Assembly (NCBI GenBank): GCA_012729015.1
Contig: JAAYDY010000074.1
Span: forward strand, 39,257-103,256
DNA length: 64,000 nt
DNA from: Phycisphaerae bacterium
Lineage (GTDB): Bacteria > Planctomycetota > Phycisphaerae > FEN-1346 > JAACEH01
Direction: 5' to 3'
Shown: positions 17,677-25,820 of the stretch, in pieces
Position numbering within the stretch: position 1 is the first letter of the stretch
Layout: every line of letters starts with the position of its first letter
Notes under the pieces: generated by a model
Seen by the model: the letters and a program-made list of their open reading frames with translations, nothing else
The model's database searches: none
What the model was told of the DNA's origin: nothing
Program-made: the position numbers and the translations under genes

Positions 17677-17756
17677 CGTAGGGTGGGTCCCCCGGACCCA
17701 CGCGTGTTCCGCACACGTCTGCACAAGGTAGGGTGGCTGCTCCGCAGCCACGCGGT
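17677..17756 (+). repeat. Two REP-like palindromes in tandem
   Basis: The first has head CCGTAGG then GTGGGTCC/GGACCCAC (17683-17690, 17694-17701). The second has head GGTAGG then GTGGCTGC/GCAGCCAC (17733-17740, 17744-17751). Both loops are three bases. The stems differ in sequence but are each perfectly complementary. Confidence 0.75.
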
Positions 17757-17766
17757 TACTGACATC

Positions 17767-17860
17767 GGCGGCTACTCTTCGACAGTGCTCGGAACCTGAC
17801 GGCAAGCAGCCGCCCTGCGTGCTTCGCTCCCCGTAGGGGCGGCTCGCGAGCCGCCCTTCA
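17767..17860 (+). repeat. Composite REP-like element
   Basis: A degraded segment (GGCTACTCTTCGACAGTGCT ... AGCCGCCCTGCG) resembling the right half of the composite at 20345-20500 is followed by a head CCGTAGGG and the perfect palindrome GGGCGGCTCG/CGAGCCGCCC (17837-17856). The remaining bases to 17970 hold a GAGGGGCGGCCATG stretch that recurs near 41500. No gene is seen in 17658-17970. Confidence 0.65.
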
Positions 17861-17970
17861 TTGCCATGCAAACCGTTGCCATGCCACGCGCCGCCCTACG
17901 TGCTGGAGCCATGGCCGCGTGACGTCGTTCCCGAGCACCGGTCGAGGGGCGGCCATGCCCGTGGCCTTGC

Positions 17971-19116
17971 TCATTCCGCCACGGCCAGCCCCTCAACAGC
18001 CCGCAGCACCGCCTCGGTTCCCAACGTCAGGTGCTCGATGCTCACGTGCTCGTTCTTCGTGTGAGCCGCGCCCACGCCCCCCGGCCCCATGACCACCGAC
18101 TGGATGCCTCCGACGTGGTGGAAGATGGTGCTGTCGGTGCGGGCATGGAGAATCTCGCACGCCGGCCGCATGCCCGTGGCCCGGATGGCATCGCGACAGG
18201 TGCCGATCAACTCACGGTCGTCGCACACGTGCCCGACGATCTCACGCTGCGGCTCCCAGGAGATCCACCCCTGCGGCAACTCGCCGGCCAGGCGGTCCAT
18301 CCGACGGCAAAGCTCCGCACTGTCTCCGTCCGGCAGCAGCCGGCAGTTGATCAGCAACTCGCACCGTCCCGGAATCACGTTCACACCCTGGCGCGCCTCC
18401 ACCTCGGTCACGGTCGCCAGATCCGACAGCTCGACCTGCGAGTTCCACACGGTGTACGTCTTCCGCTGCATCGTGGCCGGATCGAACGCCTTCTCCAGGG
18501 CCTCGATAACGCGCGCCGCACGGTACACGGCGTTTACGCCCTTACCCGGATGCGCCGAGTGGCACGCCTTGCCGTGCACCGTCACCGCCAGGTTCATGAT
18601 GCCCTTGCACCCCACGTGGATGCCCATGCTCCTGGAACTGCGCATTGTGCCTTCCAGCACGATGCACCGCGATGCCTCGCACTCGCGGGCCGCACGGTAC
18701 GCTCCGTTCTCGCCGCGGCGGGTGCTCTCCTCCCAGACCGTCAGCGCAAACGTCACCCGCTGATTGAGCCGCCGGCCGGCGAGATGGCGGACGATCTCCA
18801 GGACCGAGGCCACGCCCGCCTTGTCGTCCGACGCGCCGCGACCCAGCAGCTTGCCCGCCGAGACCTTGCCGCTGTACGGGTCGCCCGCGTAGTCCCCGGG
18901 CGGCACCGTGTCCAGGTGGGCGTTCAGCAGCAACCCCGCCCCGCCGCGACCCAGCGAGCCGATCACATTGCCCGCCTTGTCGATGTGGGCATCCCGGGCT
19001 CCGGCCTCGCGCAATGCCGCCACCACGTCGCGGGCTATCGTGTCGCATTCTTCCCAACTCGGAATCTGAACCAGGCGGGACAGGTCGGCTACCAGACGCT
19101 TGCGGTTGATCCTCAT
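17971..19116 (-). CDS. M20-family metallopeptidase (ArgE/DapE-like)
   Basis: This 381-residue protein has the M20 pattern: NAHLDTVPPGDYAGDPYSG (first zinc His and Asp), GRGASDDKAG (bridging Asp), VWEESTRRGENGA (catalytic Glu pair), a lid/dimerisation domain with GKACHSAHPGKGVNAV, and the C-terminal GGVGAAHTKNEH (last His). It removes an acyl or amino-terminal group from a small peptide or amino acid; which one is not determined by sequence. The ATG at 19116 is chosen because an AGGAAAGGG box precedes it and conserved sequence begins at once. It lies 40 bases after the glycosyltransferase gene, a likely operon. Confidence 0.85.
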   Translation of the reverse strand: MRINRKRLVADLSRLVQIPSWEECDTIARDVVAALREAGARDAHIDKAGNVIGSLGRGGAGLLLNAHLDTVPPGDYAGDPYSGKVSAGKLLGRGASDDKAGVASVLEIVRHLAGRRLNQRVTFALTVWEESTRRGENGAYRAARECEASRCIVLEGTMRSSRSMGIHVGCKGIMNLAVTVHGKACHSAHPGKGVNAVYRAARVIEALEKAFDPATMQRKTYTVWNSQVELSDLATVTEVEARQGVNVIPGRCELLINCRLLPDGDSAELCRRMDRLAGELPQGWISWEPQREIVGHVCDDRELIGTCRDAIRATGMRPACEILHARTDSTIFHHVGGIQSVVMGPGGVGAAHTKNEHVSIEHLTLGTEAVLRAVEGLAVAE

Positions 19117-19156
19117 ACACCCTTTCCTGCTGTCGTGTTCGCTCTGCTTGAACGGA

Positions 19157-20272
19157 TCAGGCCAGGCCCCGTGCCTCGGCCAGCTCGGCGAACAGGGCTT
19201 CGTACTGTGCAACGAATCGGTCTGTGGCGTAGTGTTCGCGAAGGTGTGCCTTCGCCCGTGCCGCCATCTGTCGCGACTGCTCCGCGTGGCGAATCGACTG
19301 GAACACGCCGGCGGCGATGCTCTTCGGGTAGCCCGGCTCGATGAGTCTGCCGCAACGGCCCCCGTCGGCCAGGTGCCGCAGGCCCTCGACGTCAGGCAGC
19401 ACCACCGGCACGCCCAGCGCCATCGCCTCCAGAGCCGCGAAGCTCGATTCCCCTCGCCGGCTGGGCAGCACAAACACGTCCGCCCGCCGCAGCACGGTCG
19501 CCAGATCGTCCCGGCGCCCCAGAAAATGAACCCGCGAGCCCACGTCCAGCCGCGACGCCTCTTCGGCCAGGCGGCTCCGCTGCGGACCCTCGCCGACAAT
19601 CCACAAGTGCAGCCGCTGATCGGCATAACGCAGAATGCTCAGCGCCCACACCAGGTGCAGCAGCCCCATGGGCGGCGTCAGCGGACACGCCGTCACGGCC
19701 ACATTCCAGCCCGCCGGCACCTCAGGCAGCGGCAAAGCCGGTGTGGCCGCCTCCGACGGCTCCGTCTCGACACCCGGCCGGATGAGCTGCACGCGGCCGT
19801 TGTCGCCGCACGCCAACCCAGCCCGCGAGGCCGTCGCTTCGTTGTCGGCCACCATCGCCGCGGTCCGCCGCGCAAGCAGCCGATCCACACGCTGCTCGAT
19901 GAACGATCGCGGCGCCGTCTCCACCTCGGTCGCCACCATCACCGGCACACGAGCCCACAACGCCGCCAGGCGGCCCCACAACGCGCCGCCGGGCGTCCAT
20001 GTGCAGACAATGTCCGTCCGGTTCGAGGCCAGCAGTTCCTTCAGGCGATACAGAACGCGCACGTCGTGTCCGTGAGTCCGGTCGAAGACGTGAACCGTCA
20101 ACCCCGACTGCCGGAGCCTGGCGACAAGGGCGTCGTCGCCGCAGCCCAGCACGCATACCGTCGCGCCGAAGCGGCTGCGGTCCAGCCGGCTCGCCAGAAG
20201 CGACAACTGCCAGCCCGCCGCTTCCTGCTCGTCCAGTGCGTCGATGATCAGTGCCACGCGAAGCTCACGCAT
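19157..20272 (-). CDS. GT4-family glycosyltransferase
   Basis: This 371-residue protein has a GT-B fold. Its N-terminal half begins MRELRVALIIDALDEQEAAGWQ, where the usual GG acceptor loop is degenerate. The C-terminal nucleotide-sugar half shows LWIVGEGPQRSRLAEEA, VHFLGRRDDLATVLRRADVFVLPS and the EX7E-like GESSFAALEAMALGVPVV. It probably transfers a sugar onto a lipid or surface polymer in the cytoplasm. No other polysaccharide genes adjoin it; only the M20 peptidase gene follows. Acceptor and donor are unknown. Confidence 0.85.
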   Translation of the reverse strand: MRELRVALIIDALDEQEAAGWQLSLLASRLDRSRFGATVCVLGCGDDALVARLRQSGLTVHVFDRTHGHDVRVLYRLKELLASNRTDIVCTWTPGGALWGRLAALWARVPVMVATEVETAPRSFIEQRVDRLLARRTAAMVADNEATASRAGLACGDNGRVQLIRPGVETEPSEAATPALPLPEVPAGWNVAVTACPLTPPMGLLHLVWALSILRYADQRLHLWIVGEGPQRSRLAEEASRLDVGSRVHFLGRRDDLATVLRRADVFVLPSRRGESSFAALEAMALGVPVVLPDVEGLRHLADGGRCGRLIEPGYPKSIAAGVFQSIRHAEQSRQMAARAKAHLREHYATDRFVAQYEALFAELAEARGLA

Positions 20273-20344
20273 AGGCCGACCATCTTAGCCGCTCAACAGC
20301 CCACCGGCAAGGCACAACACCGCGACGGGGGCATTGCGGGTGCA

Positions 20345-20500
20345 TGTCACGTGCGTAGGCACACCGGCCTGGTCGATGCAAGAACGACGGGCCACGCTGT
20401 AGGGTCGCTCGCGAGCGACCCGCGAAGGGCAAGCCACTGCGCGGGCGGCTCGCCCCTCGACCAGACTCGGGACCTGCAGCGAGCCGCCCCTGCGGTTGAC
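20345..20500 (+). repeat. ~150-bp composite REP element, copy 1
   Basis: The left palindrome has head CTGTAGG and perfect arms GGGTCGCTCG/CGAGCGACCC (20402-20421). The right part has GGGCGGCTCG (20443-20452) paired at a distance with CGAGCCGCCC (20480-20489), followed by the inverted head CTGCGG. The whole segment, including the linker CTCGGGACCTGCAGCGAG, recurs at 41582-41745. Confidence 0.7.
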
Positions 20501-20514
20501 GTGGCGCCCGGCCC

Positions 20515-20583
20515 GTAGGTCGGGTCAACAGACCCGACAACCGCAGCGGGCACAAAGGACGAATCCGTCGGGTCTGTTGACCG
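20515..20583 (+). repeat. Inverted pair of REP-like palindromes (GTCGGGTC type)
   Basis: Head CCGTAG is followed by GTCGGGTC/GACCCGAC around AACA. After about 30 bases the same unit returns inverted (GTCGGGTCTGTTGACC, ending at 20581). Its last six bases form the -35 box of the mscS promoter. Confidence 0.7.
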
Positions 20584-20604
20584 GGCGAGGCTCATCCTGT
20601 ATAA
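20576..20604 (+). promoter_or_regulatory. mscS promoter with REP-derived -35 box
   Basis: TTGACC (20576-20581) lies inside the inverted palindrome copy, and TATAAG (20599-20604) follows after 17 bp. The start point would be near 20611, about 46 bases before the ATG. Confidence 0.65.
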
Positions 20605-20656
20605 GAGAAAGTGGCCGCAGCCGCGGCCGAGATTTCGATTCAGCGGAGGTGGTGTG

Positions 20657-21922
20657 ATGGTGGTTCCGCCCATTGGCCTGTGGTTTGTCTCGGCGATGGC
20701 TCAGTCCGAAACGACTCAGCCCGTCGCCCCTGCGCCGACGCCCGACAGTTGGGAACTCGCCGGCCGCAGACTCTTCGAGGCCGTCGGCGCCTACGCGCCC
20801 GAGGCGCTTCGGGGCCGGTTCCTGGGCATCGAGTACTGGCAATACATCGCCGCCTTCCTGTGCATCCTGCTTGGCCTCGTGGCCAGGAAAGTGTCCGATT
20901 TCGTCTTCGAACACTACCTCCTTCCCACGGCCAGGAAGACCCGCTTCAAGTTCGATCACCTGATCCTCGAAGCGATCTACAAGCCCCTGGGCGTCGCCCT
21001 GCTGTTGGTCGGCGTCTTCGGCGCCCTGGCCCTTATCGGGCTCCAGGTCGCCACCCCCGAGGTCCGCGCCGCCGCCATTCTCACCCTCAAGGTCGCCGTG
21101 GCCGCCGATTTCCTGTGGCTCCTGCTTCGCGGCGTTGACGTCCTGAGCCTCTACCTCCTGTCCGCCGCCGCTCGCACCGACAGCAAACTCGACGATCAGC
21201 TCGTGCCGCTCATCAAGAAGAGCCTCAAAGCCTTCGTCGGCGTCCTCGTCTTCATCGCCATCCTTCAGACGCTGGGCTACTCCGTCGGCAGCCTCCTGGC
21301 CGGCCTCGGCATCGGCGGCTTGGCCGTGGCCATGGCCGCCCAGGACACCCTCAGCAACCTCTTCGGAGGCATCGTCATCTTCACCGATCGCCCGTTCCGC
21401 GTCGGCGAATGGGTCCAGGTCGACCAGATCGAAGGCGCCGTCGAACAGATCGGGTTCCGTTCCACGAGAATCCGAACCTTTGCCGGAACGCTCGTGACCC
21501 TTCCCAACAGCATGGTCGCCAAGAGCGTCATCGACAACAAGGCCGCCATGCCCGCCCGGCGCGTCCGCATGACCGTCGGCGTCACCTACGAGACCACGGC
21601 CGATCAGATGGAGGAACTCGTGAAGGGGTTCAAGGCCATCCTGGCCGCCGAGGATCAGGTGGTTCCCGAAACGTCCCTTGTCCGTTTCGTCGGGTTCGGG
21701 GCCAGCAGCCTCGACATCCTGGTCATGTACTTCACCAAGCCCACGTCCTACGATCTGCACACCGAGGTCGTCGAACGCGTCAACCTGGCTCTCATGCGGG
21801 CCGTCAAGGCTCGCGGCCTCAGCATGGCCTTCCCCACGACGACCGTCTACTTCGAGGGCGACATTGCCAAAGCCATGGCCGGCGGTCATCGTCCCGCCGG
21901 CCCGAACGGCCCCGAGGCCTGA
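20657..21922 (+). CDS. MscS-family mechanosensitive ion channel
   Basis: This 421-residue inner-membrane protein has an N-terminal segment with several membrane helices. The MscS core follows: the pore helix and beta-domain GLGIGGLAVAMAAQDTLSNLFGGIVIFTDRPFRVGEWVQVDQIEGAVEQIGFRSTRIRTF and the LVTLPNSMVAKSVIDN strand. It should open under membrane tension and release solutes during osmotic downshock. The ATG at 20657 is preferred over a GTG one codon upstream because GGAGGT then sits seven bases before it. The paralogue type within MscS is not assigned. Confidence 0.93.
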   Translation: MVVPPIGLWFVSAMAQSETTQPVAPAPTPDSWELAGRRLFEAVGAYAPEALRGRFLGIEYWQYIAAFLCILLGLVARKVSDFVFEHYLLPTARKTRFKFDHLILEAIYKPLGVALLLVGVFGALALIGLQVATPEVRAAAILTLKVAVAADFLWLLLRGVDVLSLYLLSAAARTDSKLDDQLVPLIKKSLKAFVGVLVFIAILQTLGYSVGSLLAGLGIGGLAVAMAAQDTLSNLFGGIVIFTDRPFRVGEWVQVDQIEGAVEQIGFRSTRIRTFAGTLVTLPNSMVAKSVIDNKAAMPARRVRMTVGVTYETTADQMEELVKGFKAILAAEDQVVPETSLVRFVGFGASSLDILVMYFTKPTSYDLHTEVVERVNLALMRAVKARGLSMAFPTTTVYFEGDIAKAMAGGHRPAGPNGPEA

Positions 21923-21934
21923 TCTCGCGCGCCG

Positions 21935-24900
21935 CTACTGAAACTCGTCACGATCCGCCGGCACATCCGGCGAGGCCAGCACCAGGTAGTCCAGGTTCAC
22001 CGAATTGCTCAAATTCGTCAGGCGAATGGTATGCCGTCCTCGCTTGAGGTAGAACAGGGCCCGCCGCCCGGTACGCCAATCCTCCAGCGCCGTCAATCGC
22101 CAGTCGTCCCGCGCGTTCGACCAGCCGCCCGTCGCCGGCAGGAAGAACTCCCCGATCGGCAGCCCTTCGCCGACCCCGTCGATCAGGATGCCGCGGCGGG
22201 CCTGTTCCCGGTCGCCGCAGTGCCTCACCAGCATCTGGTAGTAGCCGCTCTCCGGCACCTCCACCGGCCACTCGATCCAGTGCCCTTCGCTGTCCCAACC
22301 CATGAAGGCCTTGCCGCCGCGCGCGCCGACCTTCTTCTCCGACACCCTGACCTCGCCGCCGCCCTGGCCCGAGAACGCCTCGGCTTCGATGACCACCGCC
22401 GTCCCCGGTGTGACCGGATTCCGCACCGCCTCGTCCTCGCTGTGGTCCGCCTGCTGTTCGGCCACCATGCGCTGAAGGAGCACGCGATTCAGCAGCGTCA
22501 GACGCTGTTGCGCATCCCGGTCCGCACGCAGCGCGAACACCGAGTGGCGAACCTCTCCGAACTCGAATCCCTGGCCGGCCTCCAGAACCATCGACACCGA
22601 GTCCGGACCGAAGTCCAGCCGATCGCCCGCCGGCGCCGCACGCCCCGCCTCGTCCACGGCCAGGACGTTGCGGCCGATGTCCGTGCACTCCCAGAGAGGC
22701 GGCAGATCCAACCCCGTCAGCCGCACCGTGGCCCGGCCGCCGGCCAGATTCCGGGCGAGGATATGTCCGTTCTCGGTACGTTCCACGGCCACCAGCGCGG
22801 TTCCGTCGAGCGTGACGCGGCCGCCCAGCAACTCCAGCGTTGAGCCGCCCGCCATATAAACGCCGTCCAATCCGCCCGAGGCGAACGGAAGCGATCCCGG
22901 ACCCGCCTTCCGCGTCCGAACCATCGCCAGCGACGCATCCGTCCGCATCATTCCCGTGCTCCGCAGGCCGGGGGCATAATTGACCAGCAGGTAATCCGCC
23001 CCGCGCGTCGTCTCGATCTTCAACGCACGAGCGCTTGCGCTGTCGGTCTCCAGCCAGCACACCGCCGTCACGAAGTCCGGATCCGCGTTCAGGTTGATCA
23101 CCGCCGCCATCGCCACCTCGCGCCCCTGGCGACGCTGAATCACCAGCGGCACGGTACGCACCCCTTTCCACCCCGTCGCCGTGATCACCGTCGTGCCCGT
23201 GGACGCCGGCGCCGTCAGTACCAGCGGCGGCCGACCCGCCTGTCGCCACACCGCCTTCCACACGAGGTCCGTGGTCCCGCGGCGAACGTCCTGCAACTCG
23301 CTGTAGCCGGGCCGCTCGCTGACCCAGTTGCCCCACGGACGCGATGTCCGCACCGAGGTCTCCAACTCGCCGAAGGCGTGATAGGCCACGTCCACCGTTC
23401 GTTCGCTGCGGCTGAAGGCCCCTGTCAGGTCGATCGCGTAGTCCCGCGTCAGCACCAGCGTGCGATCCAGCCCCACTCCAGGCGCCGCCCGGTCCGTCCA
23501 CGCCCGAACCACCGACACCTCCTCCGTGCCACCCAGCGTCATCAACGAAGCACGTCCAGGCACCTGCCGACGCTCGTCGATCACCACCGTGTTGTGCGCC
23601 GGCGGCGTACGATACCACCGCTCGCGACGCAGATCGTCGCTGTATGAGGAGCCGGGCATCGGCATCAGCGGCTCACCGAAGCCAAACAGGTCGAATCCCA
23701 GCAGGTTCTGGCGGCCGTCGCCCCGCCGCGATCCGTACGATACAAGCAGCTGGTGCGCCCCGGTTGCCTGACCGCCCCGTAGTACCACCACCCCTTCATC
23801 CTCCTGGTGGATCGGCCCGTGCGGTCCAGCCTCCACCGCCTCCGGCGATTCCACAAAGCAACCCGGCAGAAGCCCCTCAGGACGTACCGACACGTCCGCC
23901 GCCGCATGAGCCCCAAGCCACTGGTACCGCAGGTCGCCGTACCGGGCGAAGCCCCAGCGGTACAGCGACGGTACGTGCGGCGACAGCAGCGTCTGTCCTT
24001 CGGACTCGTGCAGCGACGGCAACGCCATCGTCGGGTATGCCACCTCCAGCGGGCCGTCGAGCAGACGCCGCATCTTCCCGTTCCCGTGGCTGTACAGGTC
24101 CACCCCGTTCCGCCATGCGCACTCGGCCATGACCAGCATCGCCTCGGCCGCGCGGTCCGGCGCGTCACGCCACGGACGCGCCTGCCACAGCCCGTCCTCG
24201 GTCAGGCCCCTGTCCAGCAGGGCCACCGCGCCGCCATGGCCGTCGCGGCCGTTCAGGCCCCAGTCGATCAGCCCCGAATCGTCCAGCGCATAGCCGGCCG
24301 TCAGCACCGCCGCCCACACGATTGCCGCCTGGGGTCCCACAGGATCCCAGGGCCGATCGCGCCCGGCCGCCTCCTGCGCCGCCGGACGAAGCAGCCGGTC
24401 GCCCAACTCGCTCCGCTGCTGCGCGCTCAGGCGGCCGTGCAACAGGTCATACCCGTACGCCACGTAGATCACCCACGTGGCCAGATCGCTCCGCTCGTCG
24501 AACGCGCCTGTCAGGCCCGAGGCCACACTCCCGCCGATGGCCGTCGAACGTCCGAACGTCTCGACGTACCGCGACAGAATGCCCACCGCGGCACTGCCGT
24601 ACCGCGCCTGGCCCGTCAACCGTTCGGCCAGGGCCAGGTCCACTACCGCCCGCGCCGCCGCAATGTGCCGCGCGCGGTTCTCGGCGCTCGGCGACGCCCC
24701 GGCCTGCGGGATCGGCGGCATCGCCGCCGACAGGGCGTCCGCTCGTGCCGTCAGGCGCCGCACCGCGGCTCCGACGCTCGGATCCTCCTCCGCCCGTTGT
24801 TCCAGCTCGGTCAGTTCGTCGGCCGTCCAGAGCGTCCGCGGGTGACCTTCCGTGCGCCGAGGTTCGCCCTGCGCCTGTCGCGACGCTGGGCCGCGACGCT

Positions 24901-25495
24901 GGATCAGCGCCGGCCCACGAGGCAGGAAACTCTCCGGCAACGCGAATTTCGACTCCGGTATCTCCTCGGTGATCAGCTCAATCTCGTTCCACCCGCCGAA
25001 ATCCGTCTGAGGATCGTCGTACTGGCTCGCCACGGTGATGCGGAACGTCCGGCCTCGCGCCGCCAGCGGAAAACGCTGCGCAACCCCCGGCGTGTTCTCC
25101 AGCGTCACCGAGGCCGCCTTCCGACCGTCCACGTAGATCTGCACCTCGCGGGCCCGGTCGCAGTGGCTGCCGTACGATGCCTGCGTCAGCACCACGGCCG
25201 TCACCTCCGTTACCATGGCCAGATCGATGCTGATCGAGCCGCCCACCAGTCCGTTCGGCTTGCTGCCGAACAGCGCCGACCGCTCCGTGCCGTCGATCGC
25301 CTCCTCCGCCGGATACCCCGGGTTGAACGGTTGCCCGTCACCCGTGGCTTCGGCGCCCCAGGAGGCCAACGCTATGTTCGACTCGATGGGACGCATCGGA
25401 CTGGGCGGCTGATCGTCCTGTGCCGCGGCCCGAGGCAACGCCGGACCGCACAGAACCATCCCCACGAACAGGATCAGACGCAGCATCTTCGTCAT
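21935..25495 (-). CDS. Large exported heparinase II/III-like polysaccharide lyase
   Basis: The 1186-residue protein starts with a signal peptide (MTKMLRLILFVGMVLCGPALPRAAAQ), preceded by GGAG. The architecture reads: a discoidin (F5/8C)-like carbohydrate-binding domain at about residues 35-175; an all-alpha toroid (about 220-560) with conserved HESEGQ and YRWGFARYGD; a heparinase II/III-like beta-sheet region (about 590-900) beginning LVSYGSRRGDGRQNLLGFDLFGFGEPLMP and PPAHNTVVIDER; and a CBM6/35-like C-terminal module (about 1030-1180) with EAEAFSGQGGGEV and NLDYLVLASPD. It probably cleaves an acidic polysaccharide outside the cytoplasm. No transporter or sulfatase genes accompany it. Substrate is not predictable. 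Confidence 0.8.
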   Translation of the reverse strand: MTKMLRLILFVGMVLCGPALPRAAAQDDQPPSPMRPIESNIALASWGAEATGDGQPFNPGYPAEEAIDGTERSALFGSKPNGLVGGSISIDLAMVTEVTAVVLTQASYGSHCDRAREVQIYVDGRKAASVTLENTPGVAQRFPLAARGRTFRITVASQYDDPQTDFGGWNEIELITEEIPESKFALPESFLPRGPALIQRRGPASRQAQGEPRRTEGHPRTLWTADELTELEQRAEEDPSVGAAVRRLTARADALSAAMPPIPQAGASPSAENRARHIAAARAVVDLALAERLTGQARYGSAAVGILSRYVETFGRSTAIGGSVASGLTGAFDERSDLATWVIYVAYGYDLLHGRLSAQQRSELGDRLLRPAAQEAAGRDRPWDPVGPQAAIVWAAVLTAGYALDDSGLIDWGLNGRDGHGGAVALLDRGLTEDGLWQARPWRDAPDRAAEAMLVMAECAWRNGVDLYSHGNGKMRRLLDGPLEVAYPTMALPSLHESEGQTLLSPHVPSLYRWGFARYGDLRYQWLGAHAAADVSVRPEGLLPGCFVESPEAVEAGPHGPIHQEDEGVVVLRGGQATGAHQLLVSYGSRRGDGRQNLLGFDLFGFGEPLMPMPGSSYSDDLRRERWYRTPPAHNTVVIDERRQVPGRASLMTLGGTEEVSVVRAWTDRAAPGVGLDRTLVLTRDYAIDLTGAFSRSERTVDVAYHAFGELETSVRTSRPWGNWVSERPGYSELQDVRRGTTDLVWKAVWRQAGRPPLVLTAPASTGTTVITATGWKGVRTVPLVIQRRQGREVAMAAVINLNADPDFVTAVCWLETDSASARALKIETTRGADYLLVNYAPGLRSTGMMRTDASLAMVRTRKAGPGSLPFASGGLDGVYMAGGSTLELLGGRVTLDGTALVAVERTENGHILARNLAGGRATVRLTGLDLPPLWECTDIGRNVLAVDEAGRAAPAGDRLDFGPDSVSMVLEAGQGFEFGEVRHSVFALRADRDAQQRLTLLNRVLLQRMVAEQQADHSEDEAVRNPVTPGTAVVIEAEAFSGQGGGEVRVSEKKVGARGGKAFMGWDSEGHWIEWPVEVPESGYYQMLVRHCGDREQARRGILIDGVGEGLPIGEFFLPATGGWSNARDDWRLTALEDWRTGRRALFYLKRGRHTIRLTNLSNSVNLDYLVLASPDVPADRDEFQ

Positions 25496-25820
25496 CGACT
25501 CTCCAGGCCGTCGCCGACGCGCCGCCAGTGCCGCTCCCTGGCCGCGCAGACATGATTCGCCCCCGCCGGGGCACTCCAATAAACCAGTTCGGGTGAGCGA
25601 GGTTCCGCCGCAACCCCGCTCGTCGGACAGGCGGGTGGGACCGGTTGCCGGTGGCACGCCGGGGCCTGCGCCGTGGCACGGGCATCCTGCCCCTGGCTGC
25701 CCACTCCAACGGGTGAAACAGACACACCGCATACGGGCGCCGCCCCCGCACGGCCTCTCGCCGCCCTGCAACCGACGTCTTCACGTCAGTTCCGTGTTGT
25801 CGAACACAGCCGGCCCGTGC
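25496..25820 (-). other. Intergenic gap with one GGGCA palindrome
   Basis: This gap of 325 bases holds the ribosome-binding site of the heparinase-like gene (GGAG near 25503) and one imperfect palindrome, CACGGGCA-TCC-TGCCCCTG (25677-25695), of the second repeat family. Otherwise I see nothing identifiable. Confidence 0.5.
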
